Positions 1-5,724 of a stretch of DNA of 8,567 nucleotides are shown piece by piece; the first letter of the stretch is position 1; each line of letters opens with the position of its first letter. The notes below the pieces were generated by a model that was not told the origin of the DNA, ran no database searches, and worked only from the letters and a program-made list of their open reading frames with translations. Made by a program: the position numbers and the translations under genes. The DNA is from Pseudomonadota bacterium. Its GTDB lineage: Bacteria; Myxococcota; Myxococcia; Myxococcales; Myxococcaceae. The stretch is taken from contig JAFADT010000889.1 of assembly GCA_023424585.1 (NCBI GenBank), positions 1 to 8,567 of the forward strand, given 5' to 3'.

Positions 1-416
1 GCCGCGTCCCGCACCTGCGGCCCCAGCGCCTCCAGCCGCTCCAGCAGGCTCGCGGGCGCGGGCGACGCGGCCTTGCCGGCGCCCAGCTGCCGCACGCGCA
101 GCTCGATGGCGCGCAGGCCCTCCACCAGCGGCTCCACGCTGGACTCGGGCAGCCGGCCGCCGGCCTGATCCGCCAGCCTCAGCGAGGCCTCCATCCAGTG
201 GGACAGGGAGACGACGGGCTCCACGTCCACCATGGAGGACAGGCCCTTGAGCGTGTGCAGCGCGCGGAACAGCTCGCGCACCGCGCGGGGCTGGGCCTGC
301 CCCTTGCGCACGGCCGCCTCCACCGCGAGCAGCTCCTTCTGCGCGACGGCGAGCAGCTCATCCACCTCCGCCAGGTACGCGGGGAGGAACTCCGCGAACT
401 CCCCTTTTCCCGTCAC
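1..416 (-). CDS. CheA-type chemotaxis histidine kinase, N-terminal Hpt domain (partial)
   Basis: The N-terminal 138 residues of a larger protein, cut off by the left edge of the window. The frame starts with GTG at 416-414 and stays open to base 1. Residues about 5-105 look like a histidine phosphotransfer (Hpt) helical bundle. The phosphorylatable histidine is H54 in the motif HTLKGLSSMV, matching the HxxKG signature of CheA P1 domains. In that family ATP is used to phosphorylate this histidine and the phosphate passes to CheY or CheB. The kinase core, dimerisation and CheW-like domains would lie beyond the window, so a shorter Hpt-only protein cannot be excluded. The start overlaps the stop of the upstream receiver gene as GTGA, implying translational coupling, so that receiver is the natural phosphate acceptor. 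After about residue 110 the sequence becomes Ala/Pro-rich and linker-like. Sure of Hpt; fairly sure of CheA. Confidence 0.8.
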   Translation of the reverse strand, partial: MTGKGEFAEFLPAYLAEVDELLAVAQKELLAVEAAVRKGQAQPRAVRELFRALHTLKGLSSMVDVEPVVSLSHWMEASLRLADQAGGRLPESSVEPLVEGLRAIELRVRQLGAGKAASPAPASLLERLEALGPQVRDA

Positions 417-805
417 CCGCGCGGCGCCTCGGCCGGAGCTTTCTCCAGGAGGGCCCGGGCGGCGTCCTGGAGGGAGTCCGGCGTGAAGGGCTTGGTCATG
501 AAGCGGTTGGCGCCGGCCTGGAGCGCGCGCTCGCGGGACGCCTCATCGCCACGGGTGGTGACGATGATGATGGGCAGGTCGCGCAGGTGGTCCTGTCCGC
601 GCACGAACTCCACCACCTCGATGCCGCCGATGTCGGGCATGTTGAGGTCCAGCACGAGCAGGTCATACGGCTTGAGCGACAACTGCTCGATGGCCTCCAG
701 CCCGCTGGACGCCTGGGTGAAGCGGCTGTCCGGGTAGGGCCGCAGGCAGGCGACCACCATGTCGCGCATCACCTTGCTGTCATCGACGACGAGTACCTCG
801 GGCAT
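413..805 (-). CDS. CheY-like single-domain response regulator
   Basis: A 130-residue stand-alone receiver with no output domain. All the catalytic residues are present: acidic pair D8/D9, phosphoacceptor D53 in LVLDLNMPD, T83 in IIIVTT, and K105 in the TKPF motif. It would take phosphate from a histidine on a kinase or Hpt protein and signal by binding a partner, as CheY does at the flagellar switch or, in gliding myxobacteria, on motility-control proteins. The ATG at 805 is preceded by an AGAGGA ribosome-binding site (810-815, minus strand) 4 bases upstream, which supports this start. It is the first gene of a pair with the CheA-like gene, whose GTG overlaps its TGA. The hybrid kinase at 1008 diverges from it and is a second possible phosphodonor. 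The last ten residues are an Ala/Pro-rich tail. Confidence 0.93.
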   Translation of the reverse strand: MPEVLVVDDSKVMRDMVVACLRPYPDSRFTQASSGLEAIEQLSLKPYDLLVLDLNMPDIGGIEVVEFVRGQDHLRDLPIIIVTTRGDEASRERALQAGANRFMTKPFTPDSLQDAARALLEKAPAEAPRG

Positions 806-1007
806 GGCGTCCTCTGGAAACGACGGGCCAAGCTAGACCGATTCCCACTCGCTGAAAGAAATGAGTCATCCGGCGCGCGCTGAACGTTGGCTGGTCCACG
901 CCCGCCTTGAGCGCCGTGCCACGGCGGGTGACAGCGCGCCACGGACCTCCGCCACATCCGGCACCCTGCGCCCTGCTGACCTCCGCACCGGGGACCGACT
1001 TCCATCC
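806..1007. promoter_or_regulatory. Divergent intergenic region between cheY-like and hybrid kinase genes
   Basis: About 200 bases separate two genes that start away from each other, so promoters for both should lie here. The part nearest the minus-strand gene (about 825-885) is clearly less GC-rich than its surroundings, with short A/T runs around 855-865, as expected of a promoter. I could not identify a -35/-10 pair with correct spacing or a sigma-54 GG-N10-GC site, so no exact promoter is called. The plus-strand kinase frame stays open back to an ATG at 861, but that extension has no recognisable domain. Confidence 0.45.
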
Positions 1008-2552
1008 ATGCGCCCGCCTCCTCCGCCCGATGCCGCCTTCCCTCGCCCGTCGGGGTTCCCGCCCGTCCCCGCCGAGCCCGCACCGTGTGTCTGGGTGGTG
1101 GACGACAGCGCCAGCGAGGCGCGCTTCATCAAGGCCGCGTTGGGAACGGGCTTCCAGGTGGAGACGTTCCCGGATGGCGCCGCGATGCTCGAAAGGCTGC
1201 ACGCCGGCCGGGCGCCGGACGTGGTGGTGCTGGACTGGGAGATGCCGGGAATGTCCGGCCCGGAGGTCTGCCAGTTCCTGCGCGGCCAGCGGGAGACGGA
1301 GGTGCTGCCGGTGCTGCTGCTCACCTCGCACAGCCGGCCGGAGGACCTGGTGCAGGGCCTGCGCGCGGGCGCCAACGACTACGTGTCCAAGCCCTTCCGC
1401 ACGGAGGAGGTGCGCGCGCGGGTGGACGCGCTCGCGCGCACCAAGCGGCTGGTGGACGACGTGCGGCGCGCGAGCGAGGAGAAGGCCGAGGTGTTCGCGC
1501 AGCTGGACGCGCTGCTCACCTCCTCGCCGGTGGGGCTGTCCTTGATGGACCGGGACCTGCGCTTCGTGCGCGTCAACGCGTGCATGGCGAAGCTGGACGG
1601 GCTGCCTATGGACGCCTACGCGGGGAGGACGCTGGCGGAGGTGCTGCCCGGCCGCGCGCCCTGGCTGGAGCCGCTGCTCCGCCGCGTGATGGAGACGGGC
1701 GAGCCCGCGGAGGAGCTGGGCCTCACGCTGGAGCACGCGGACGCGCCGGGGAGCGGGGTGCACGTGATGGCCAGCTACCACCCGGTGCGCACCGCCCGGG
1801 GAGAGGTGGTGGGCGTGGGCAGCGTGCTGGTGGACGTCACCCGGCACAAGCAGGCGGAGGCCGAGCTGCGCTCGACCGCGGAGTTCCGCGAGCGCTTCCT
1901 GGGCATCGTGGGCCACGACCTGCGCAACCCGCTCAACTCCATCCGTATGGGCGCCAGCTTCCTCGTCGCCAGCGAGCAGCTGCCGCCGCCGCTGGAGCGC
2001 ACCGCCAGCCGCATCATCCACAGCACGGACCGGATGACGCGGATGATCACCGAGCTCCTGGACTTCACCCGCAGCCGGCTGGGCAGCGGCATCCCGCTGA
2101 CTCCGGGCGCCACGGACCTGGGCCAGGTGGCGCGCCAGGTGGTGGGGGAGCTGGAGCTGGTGCATCCGAACCGCACCGTGAAGGTGACGGCCACCGGCCC
2201 CCTCACGGGGAGCTGGGACGCGGACCGGCTGGCGCAGGTGCTGAGCAACCTGGTGGGCAACGCCCTCCAGTACAGCCCGGCGGACGCCACCGTGGAGCTG
2301 GCGCTCGTGGGGGAACCGGAGCAGGCCGTCGCGCGGGTGAGCAACCCCGGGGAGGCCATCGACCCGGAGGAGCTGAAGACGCTGTTCCATCCGTTCCAGC
2401 GCGCGCGCACCGGCGCCCACGTGCCGTCCGGGCTGGGGCTGGGCCTCTTCATCTCCGAGCAGATCGCCCGCGGGCACCGGGGCTCGCTCACCGTGACGTC
2501 GGACGCGGAGCGGACCGTGTTCACCCTGACGCTGCCGAGGAGCGGTGCCTGA
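1008..2552 (+). CDS. Hybrid sensor histidine kinase (REC-PAS-HisKA-HATPase_c)
   Basis: A 514-residue soluble hybrid kinase with no membrane segment. Residues 1-26 are Pro-rich. The N-terminal receiver (about 27-145) has acidic pair D32/D33, phosphoacceptor D76, T106 and K128. A PAS domain follows (about 168-285). The HisKA helix has phospho-histidine H303 in GHDLRNPLNS. The ATPase domain has N-box N418 (NLVGNALQYS) and a G2 box GLGLGLF at 475-481. The G1 box reads NPGEAI, with N446 where Asp is usual, a variant I have seen described in some kinase subfamilies as NxGxxI. The order suggests that phosphorylation or binding at the receiver gates the kinase, with PAS as a second sensor. The frame runs back to 861, but those 49 residues look non-coding, so the ATG at 1008 is preferred. 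Its Shine-Dalgarno is weak (GGGGA about 15 bases upstream). Divergent from the CheY/CheA-like pair, which may be its partner. Confidence 0.93.
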   Translation: MRPPPPPDAAFPRPSGFPPVPAEPAPCVWVVDDSASEARFIKAALGTGFQVETFPDGAAMLERLHAGRAPDVVVLDWEMPGMSGPEVCQFLRGQRETEVLPVLLLTSHSRPEDLVQGLRAGANDYVSKPFRTEEVRARVDALARTKRLVDDVRRASEEKAEVFAQLDALLTSSPVGLSLMDRDLRFVRVNACMAKLDGLPMDAYAGRTLAEVLPGRAPWLEPLLRRVMETGEPAEELGLTLEHADAPGSGVHVMASYHPVRTARGEVVGVGSVLVDVTRHKQAEAELRSTAEFRERFLGIVGHDLRNPLNSIRMGASFLVASEQLPPPLERTASRIIHSTDRMTRMITELLDFTRSRLGSGIPLTPGATDLGQVARQVVGELELVHPNRTVKVTATGPLTGSWDADRLAQVLSNLVGNALQYSPADATVELALVGEPEQAVARVSNPGEAIDPEELKTLFHPFQRARTGAHVPSGLGLGLFISEQIARGHRGSLTVTSDAERTVFTLTLPRSGA

Positions 2553-2587
2553 GCCCGAGCGGACGCACGTCGCCCCGTTCGCGTGCC

Positions 2588-2619
2588 TCCCGGCCGGACA
2601 GGCCCGCGGGCCTCCGGGA
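2588..2619. terminator. Possible bidirectional terminator hairpin between convergent genes
   Basis: In the 91-base convergent gap between the hybrid kinase and the second receiver lies a perfect 14-base palindrome, AGGCCCGCGGGCCT (2600-2613). It is enclosed by a second pairing, TCCCGG (2588-2593) with CCGGGA (2614-2619), leaving a 6-base bulge on the left. Its position suits a terminator serving both genes. There is no U-tract on either strand, so it does not meet the intrinsic terminator model, and such palindromes arise easily at this GC content. Confidence 0.3.
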
Positions 2620-2643
2620 AGCGCCGGGGCCTGGGCGCCGCGC

Positions 2644-3021
2644 TCAGGAGGCCGGGCAGTGCCGGGCCACCATGGCCAGCAGCTCCGCGATGTCCACGGG
2701 CTTGCGCAGCAGGCCCACCGTGCCCGGCGGCGCCTTGGCGGAGAAGTGGGCGGTGAGCATCAGCACCGGCAGCTCGCGGTAGCGCGCGTCCTGCTGGAGC
2801 TGGTGGAGGAACTCATGTCCGTCCATCACCGGCATCATCAGGTCCAGCAGCACCAGGCAGGGCGGGTCGTCGTGGGCGGCCAGGACGTCCAGGGCGGCCT
2901 GGCCGTTGGCGGCCTGGAGCACCGTGTAGTCCTCCATCTCCAGCAGCTCCGCGACGACCTCGCGCAGGTCCGGTTCGTCGTCGACGATGAGGATGGTGGA
3001 ACGCGAGGGGGTGCTGCTCAC
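2644..3021 (-). CDS. Single-domain response regulator
   Basis: A 125-residue receiver without an output domain. Residues 10-16 (ILIVDDE) carry the acidic pair D14/D15. The phosphoacceptor is D60 in VLLDLMMPVMDG, the switch threonine is T90 in MLTAH, and the conserved lysine is K107 in RKPVD. All catalytic positions are intact, so phosphotransfer should work. The frame is open well upstream, to about 3231, but the extra residues are Arg/Gly/Pro-rich and non-domain. The GTG at 3021, ten codons before the first beta strand, is therefore chosen. It has only a weak AGG upstream, so the start is uncertain. It is convergent with the hybrid kinase, 91 bases away, and divergent from the hydrolase/dehydrogenase operon. 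The loop between T90 and K107 is one or two residues shorter than usual (HFSAKAPPGTVG in place of the common EGA-type loop). The cognate kinase is unknown; the adjacent hybrid kinase is a candidate. Confidence 0.9.
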   Translation of the reverse strand: MSSTPSRSTILIVDDEPDLREVVAELLEMEDYTVLQAANGQAALDVLAAHDDPPCLVLLDLMMPVMDGHEFLHQLQQDARYRELPVLMLTAHFSAKAPPGTVGLLRKPVDIAELLAMVARHCPAS

Positions 3022-3351
3022 GGGCAGCAGCCTATGCAGGTCGCGCCGCTGGCGCCAAGGCTGACGTGAGCCCTCGCCCCGCGCGTGCACGCGGGCTTCA
3101 CGCGGGGCAGGCCCCCGGCAGGTCGCCTGTCGGGAGGCACGCGCGGAGATGGGGGTGGGTCCGTTGCAACTGCCGGCCCCGCGCCCCCGTGGACCTCGTC
3201 GCGGACTCCATCGAAGCGAGCTGGGACGCACGGGGGCGGCGCTTCACGGAAGGGCGCGCGGACGCGGAGCAGGCGCCCGGCGCGGAGGGGACGGGCGGCC
3301 CTGGAGGCCGGGGCGGCCGGTGGAGCACGCCGTCCCTCGTCGCGTCCTGGC
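3022..3351. other. Gene-free divergent spacer, 330 bases, with a strong hairpin
   Basis: Open frames cross this stretch on both strands, but their products are Arg/Gly/Pro/Ala-rich with no domain, which is typical of GC-rich non-coding DNA. It must hold the promoters for the receiver (leftward) and the hydrolase operon (rightward); no convincing promoter boxes were found. Two structures stand out. One is the palindrome CGCGTGCACGCG at 3082-3093. The other is a 9-base-pair hairpin at 3114-3134, pairing CCCGGCAGG with CCTGTCGGG across the 3-base loop TCG, with one G-T pair. Either could be an operator or an RNA structure in a long leader of the rightward operon. Confidence 0.4.
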
Positions 3352-4062
3352 ATGGACACGCGTGTCTACGTTTCGGGCATGGCAACGCATTCGACGCTGG
3401 AGGCCGGGACGGGCGGCCCGCCCTGGGTGGACGTGACGGTGCCGGTCCAGGACGGGATGGTGCACTGGCCGGACAACCCGCCCATCCAGGTGCGGCCCCA
3501 CCTGGCGATGGCGAAGGGAGACGCGGCCAACGTGTCGCACCTGTCGCTGGGCGTGCACTCGGGGACGCACGTGGACGCGCCCGTGCACTTCATCGCGGGC
3601 GGCATGGGGGTGGACGCGATGCCCCTCGACCGGCTGCTGGGGGACGTGCGCGTGCTGGCGCTCTCCGGCGGGCCGGCCATCACGGCGGCCGCGCTGCGGG
3701 CCCACGCGCCGCGCCGGGGGGAGCGGCTGCTGTTCAAGACGCGCAACTCCTCACGCCGGTGGGACACGGCGGCCTTCCAGCCGGGCTTCACCTACCTGTC
3801 GAGCGACGGGGCGCGCTACCTGGTGGAGGTGGGGGTGCGCACGGTGGGCATCGACTACCTGTCCATCGCGGGCATGGACGAGGGCGCGGCGACGCACCAG
3901 CTGCTGTTGGAGGCGGGGGTCTGCGTCATCGAGGGCCTGGACCTGACGCGGGTGGAGCCCGGCGCCTGGGAGATGGTGTGTCTGCCGTTGCGACTGAAGG
4001 ACGGGGACGGGGCTCCGGCGAGGGTGTTGTTGCGGTCACGAGCGGAGGGGGGACAGTCATGA
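3352..4062 (+). CDS. Cyclase-family (kynurenine-formamidase-like) metal-dependent hydrolase
   Basis: A 236-residue cytoplasmic protein of the cyclase/kynurenine formamidase superfamily, with the usual family length. The signature metal-binding motif HSGTHVDAPVHF is at residues 69-80; H69, H73 and D75 are the expected ligands. The family's second active-site pair, a His and a Glu 12 residues apart near the C-terminus, is present as H182 and E194. The segment around G166-IDYLS-I172 also fits the fold. Known members hydrolyse amide bonds (N-formylkynurenine) or related substrates; the sequence alone does not give the substrate. No kynurenine-pathway neighbour is present, so KynB is not claimed. 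The start is uncertain: ATG 3352 and ATG 3379 (giving 227 residues) both lack a good ribosome-binding site, and the domain begins after both. The TGA overlaps the ATG of the dehydrogenase (ATGA), so the two are one translation-coupled operon. Confidence 0.85.
   Translation: MDTRVYVSGMATHSTLEAGTGGPPWVDVTVPVQDGMVHWPDNPPIQVRPHLAMAKGDAANVSHLSLGVHSGTHVDAPVHFIAGGMGVDAMPLDRLLGDVRVLALSGGPAITAAALRAHAPRRGERLLFKTRNSSRRWDTAAFQPGFTYLSSDGARYLVEVGVRTVGIDYLSIAGMDEGAATHQLLLEAGVCVIEGLDLTRVEPGAWEMVCLPLRLKDGDGAPARVLLRSRAEGGQS
4044..4048 (+). promoter_or_regulatory. Shine-Dalgarno of the dehydrogenase gene
   Basis: GGAGG, followed by further Gs, ends 10 bases before the ATG at 4059 and lies inside the end of the hydrolase gene. 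It decides this start over the in-frame opening that extends far upstream to about 3066. Confidence 0.7.
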
Positions 4063-5147
4063 AGGCCGTCGCGGTGTTTCCAGGCACCCACGAGGTGCGA
4101 GTGATTGATCAGCCGCCACCGCCCGTGGCGAAGGGCACGGAGGTGCTGCTCAAGGTGCGGGAGGTGGGCATCTGCGGCACGGACCGGGAGATCGCCGCGT
4201 TCGAGTACGGCGATCCGCCGCCGGGCGAGGACCACCTGGTGATTGGACACGAGGCGCTGGCCCAGGTGGAGGCGGTGGGGCCCGGGGTGACGAAGCTCCG
4301 CCCCGGGGACCTGGTGATTCCGTCGGTGCGCAGGCCGTGCCTGCACGAGGACTGTCTGGCCTGTCGCGCGGGCCGGCAGGACTTCTGCGTGACGGGGGAC
4401 TTCCGCGAGCGCGGCATCAAGCAGACGCACGGCTTCCTCACGGAGCAGACGGTGGAGGAGGAGGGGAACCTCACGCGGGTGCCGCCGGAGCTGGCGGACG
4501 TGGCGGTGTTGACGGAGCCGCTGACCATCGCGGCGAAGGCGGTGCAGCAGGTGAAGACGTTGCAGCAGCGGCTGCCCTGGGAGCCCGCGAAGCAGCGGGC
4601 GGTCGTCCTGGGCGCGGGGCCGGTGGGCCTGCTGGGCGCGATGACGATGGTGGCGCACGGCTTCGAGACGCACGTGTATTCGATGGAGCCACAAGACAGC
4701 GACCGCGCGGACCTGGTGCGCTCGTTCGGCGCGGGCTACCTCTCCGGCCAGGACGTGAAGCCGGAGGAGCTGGGGAAGAAGCTGGGGAACATCGACCTCA
4801 TCTACGAGGCGGTGGGCCACGCGAAGCTGGCGTTCACGGCGCTGGAGTCACTGGGGCCCAACGGGCTGTTCATCTTCACGGGCATCCCGCCGCTGAGCGG
4901 GGACACGCCGCTGCCGGCGGATCAGCTGATGCGGAACATCGTGCTGGAGAACCAGCTGCTCTTCGGCACGGTCAACGCGAGCCGCAGCGCGTATGCGCTG
5001 GCCCTGAAGCTCCTGGGGCAGTGCATGGAGCTCTTCCCGGACAGCGTGCGGCGCATCATCACCGCGCACCGGAGCATCGAGGACGCGCCCGGGATGCTGC
5101 TCGAGCGCACGGGGATCAAGGAGGTGGTGCGGCTGGCGTGGAACTGA
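4059..5147 (+). CDS. Glucose 1-dehydrogenase-like zinc-dependent medium-chain dehydrogenase
   Basis: A 362-residue medium-chain dehydrogenase. The N-terminal catalytic domain has the zinc ligand C39 in GICGTDRE and H64/E65 in VIGHEA. The structural-zinc lobe has four cysteines: C94, C99, C102 and C110. The Rossmann motif GAGPVG is at 185-190. The CGTDREI motif, the RRPC...CRAGRQDFC lobe, the following GDF...GI...HGF stretch and the C-terminal region resemble archaeal-type glucose 1-dehydrogenases, which oxidise D-glucose to gluconolactone with NAD(P)+. Other aldoses such as galactose or xylose are also possible substrates. It is the second gene of an operon; its ATG overlaps the hydrolase stop as ATGA and has a strong GGAGG site. 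A hydrolase next to a lactone-forming dehydrogenase could mean consecutive steps, but that is inference. Its stop lies 23 bases from the convergent immunity gene, with no visible terminator between them. Confidence 0.88.
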   Translation: MKAVAVFPGTHEVRVIDQPPPPVAKGTEVLLKVREVGICGTDREIAAFEYGDPPPGEDHLVIGHEALAQVEAVGPGVTKLRPGDLVIPSVRRPCLHEDCLACRAGRQDFCVTGDFRERGIKQTHGFLTEQTVEEEGNLTRVPPELADVAVLTEPLTIAAKAVQQVKTLQQRLPWEPAKQRAVVLGAGPVGLLGAMTMVAHGFETHVYSMEPQDSDRADLVRSFGAGYLSGQDVKPEELGKKLGNIDLIYEAVGHAKLAFTALESLGPNGLFIFTGIPPLSGDTPLPADQLMRNIVLENQLLFGTVNASRSAYALALKLLGQCMELFPDSVRRIITAHRSIEDAPGMLLERTGIKEVVRLAWN

Positions 5148-5170
5148 GGGACGGCGCTCGTCATGGGCCA

Positions 5171-5716
5171 CTACGGCAGCTTGCTTCTGAGCCTCAGCCA
5201 GCCTTGCAGCTCCGGATGTTTCTGCACCCCGCGCGTTTCAGCGATCTGCGCCAGGACATTGAGCGCGTTCTTGAGGTCACGAAGCTTGAGGAGCCTGTCC
5301 TGCGGAAGGGTGCTCAGGTCCGTCGAGGATGACAGCCGTCCTGCGTCCTCGACGGACAGGGTGGCCATTCGCCGGAACCACGCCACGATGACCTCGGGGT
5401 CCAGGAGAGGGTCACCTTCCTGGGCCCCAAGGTCGCGGATGAGCCGTGCGCGCAGGTTCATCGCCGAGAGCGAGAAAGAGTGAGCGATGCGCGCTGGCGA
5501 ACGACTCGAAAGCCCGTCGTATACGCGCAGCGCGATGTGAGCCCACGGAAGACTTCGTTCCTCGCCCGCCCGGGCAGCGGCTGTGAATGCGAACACTTCC
5601 CAGTTGAAGTTCTCGCCTCCAACGGGCTCGCCGATGGTGAGCCCATCAAGCCACACCGCTACGTCGTTGGCAGGCCATTGAAGAACGGTATCCAGCAGGT
5701 CTCGAACGGTTTCCAT
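5171..5716 (-). CDS. Putative SitI-type immunity protein (hypothetical)
   Basis: A 181-residue protein with no signal peptide, lipobox or membrane segment, so probably cytoplasmic. I recognise no domain family. It is mixed alpha-helical in character, with many Trp and Phe in the first half (for example NFNWEVFAF) and a Leu/Arg/Lys-rich C-terminal helix region (DRLLKLRDLKNALNVLAQI). Its role is inferred from position: it follows the toxin gene by 8 bases on the same strand, the toxin-then-immunity order of sit cassettes, where the immunity protein neutralises the toxin in the producing cell. The ATG at 5716 has a GGGGA site 2 bases upstream (5719-5723), overlapping the toxin's 3' end. The frame extends to 5947, but that part is a shadow of the toxin gene. 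The gene is noticeably less GC-rich than its neighbours, with A/T-ending codons such as GAA, AAG, GCA and AGT, suggesting transfer. Confidence 0.75.
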   Translation of the reverse strand: METVRDLLDTVLQWPANDVAVWLDGLTIGEPVGGENFNWEVFAFTAAARAGEERSLPWAHIALRVYDGLSSRSPARIAHSFSLSAMNLRARLIRDLGAQEGDPLLDPEVIVAWFRRMATLSVEDAGRLSSSTDLSTLPQDRLLKLRDLKNALNVLAQIAETRGVQKHPELQGWLRLRSKLP

Positions 5717-5724
5717 GGTCCCCG

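Noticed and set aside
940..1000. Possible sigma-54 promoter suggested by a GGCAC...TGC pattern
   Set aside because: The GG and GC elements are 13 bases apart instead of 10, so the required spacing is not met.
861..1007. N-terminal extension of the hybrid kinase from an ATG at 861
   Set aside because: The 49 extra residues have no domain or targeting signal and occupy the divergent promoter space; ATG 1008 leaves room for promoters.
780..2477. Long minus-strand open frame of 565 codons opposite the hybrid kinase
   Set aside because: The product is His/Gln/Arg/Leu/Ala-rich with no domain, while the plus strand in the same place encodes a complete REC-PAS-kinase. It is a shadow caused by extreme third-position GC.
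1085..2782. Long plus-strand open frame of 565 codons in another frame over the hybrid kinase
   Set aside because: Gly/Ala/Arg-rich translation without motifs that also runs across the convergent receiver; a GC-driven shadow.
3066..4058. Upstream extension of the dehydrogenase frame, and extension of the hydrolase frame from 3085
   Set aside because: Both translate to Gly/Arg/Pro-rich filler. The dehydrogenase has a strong ribosome-binding site at its ATG 4059, and the hydrolase domain begins after 3379.
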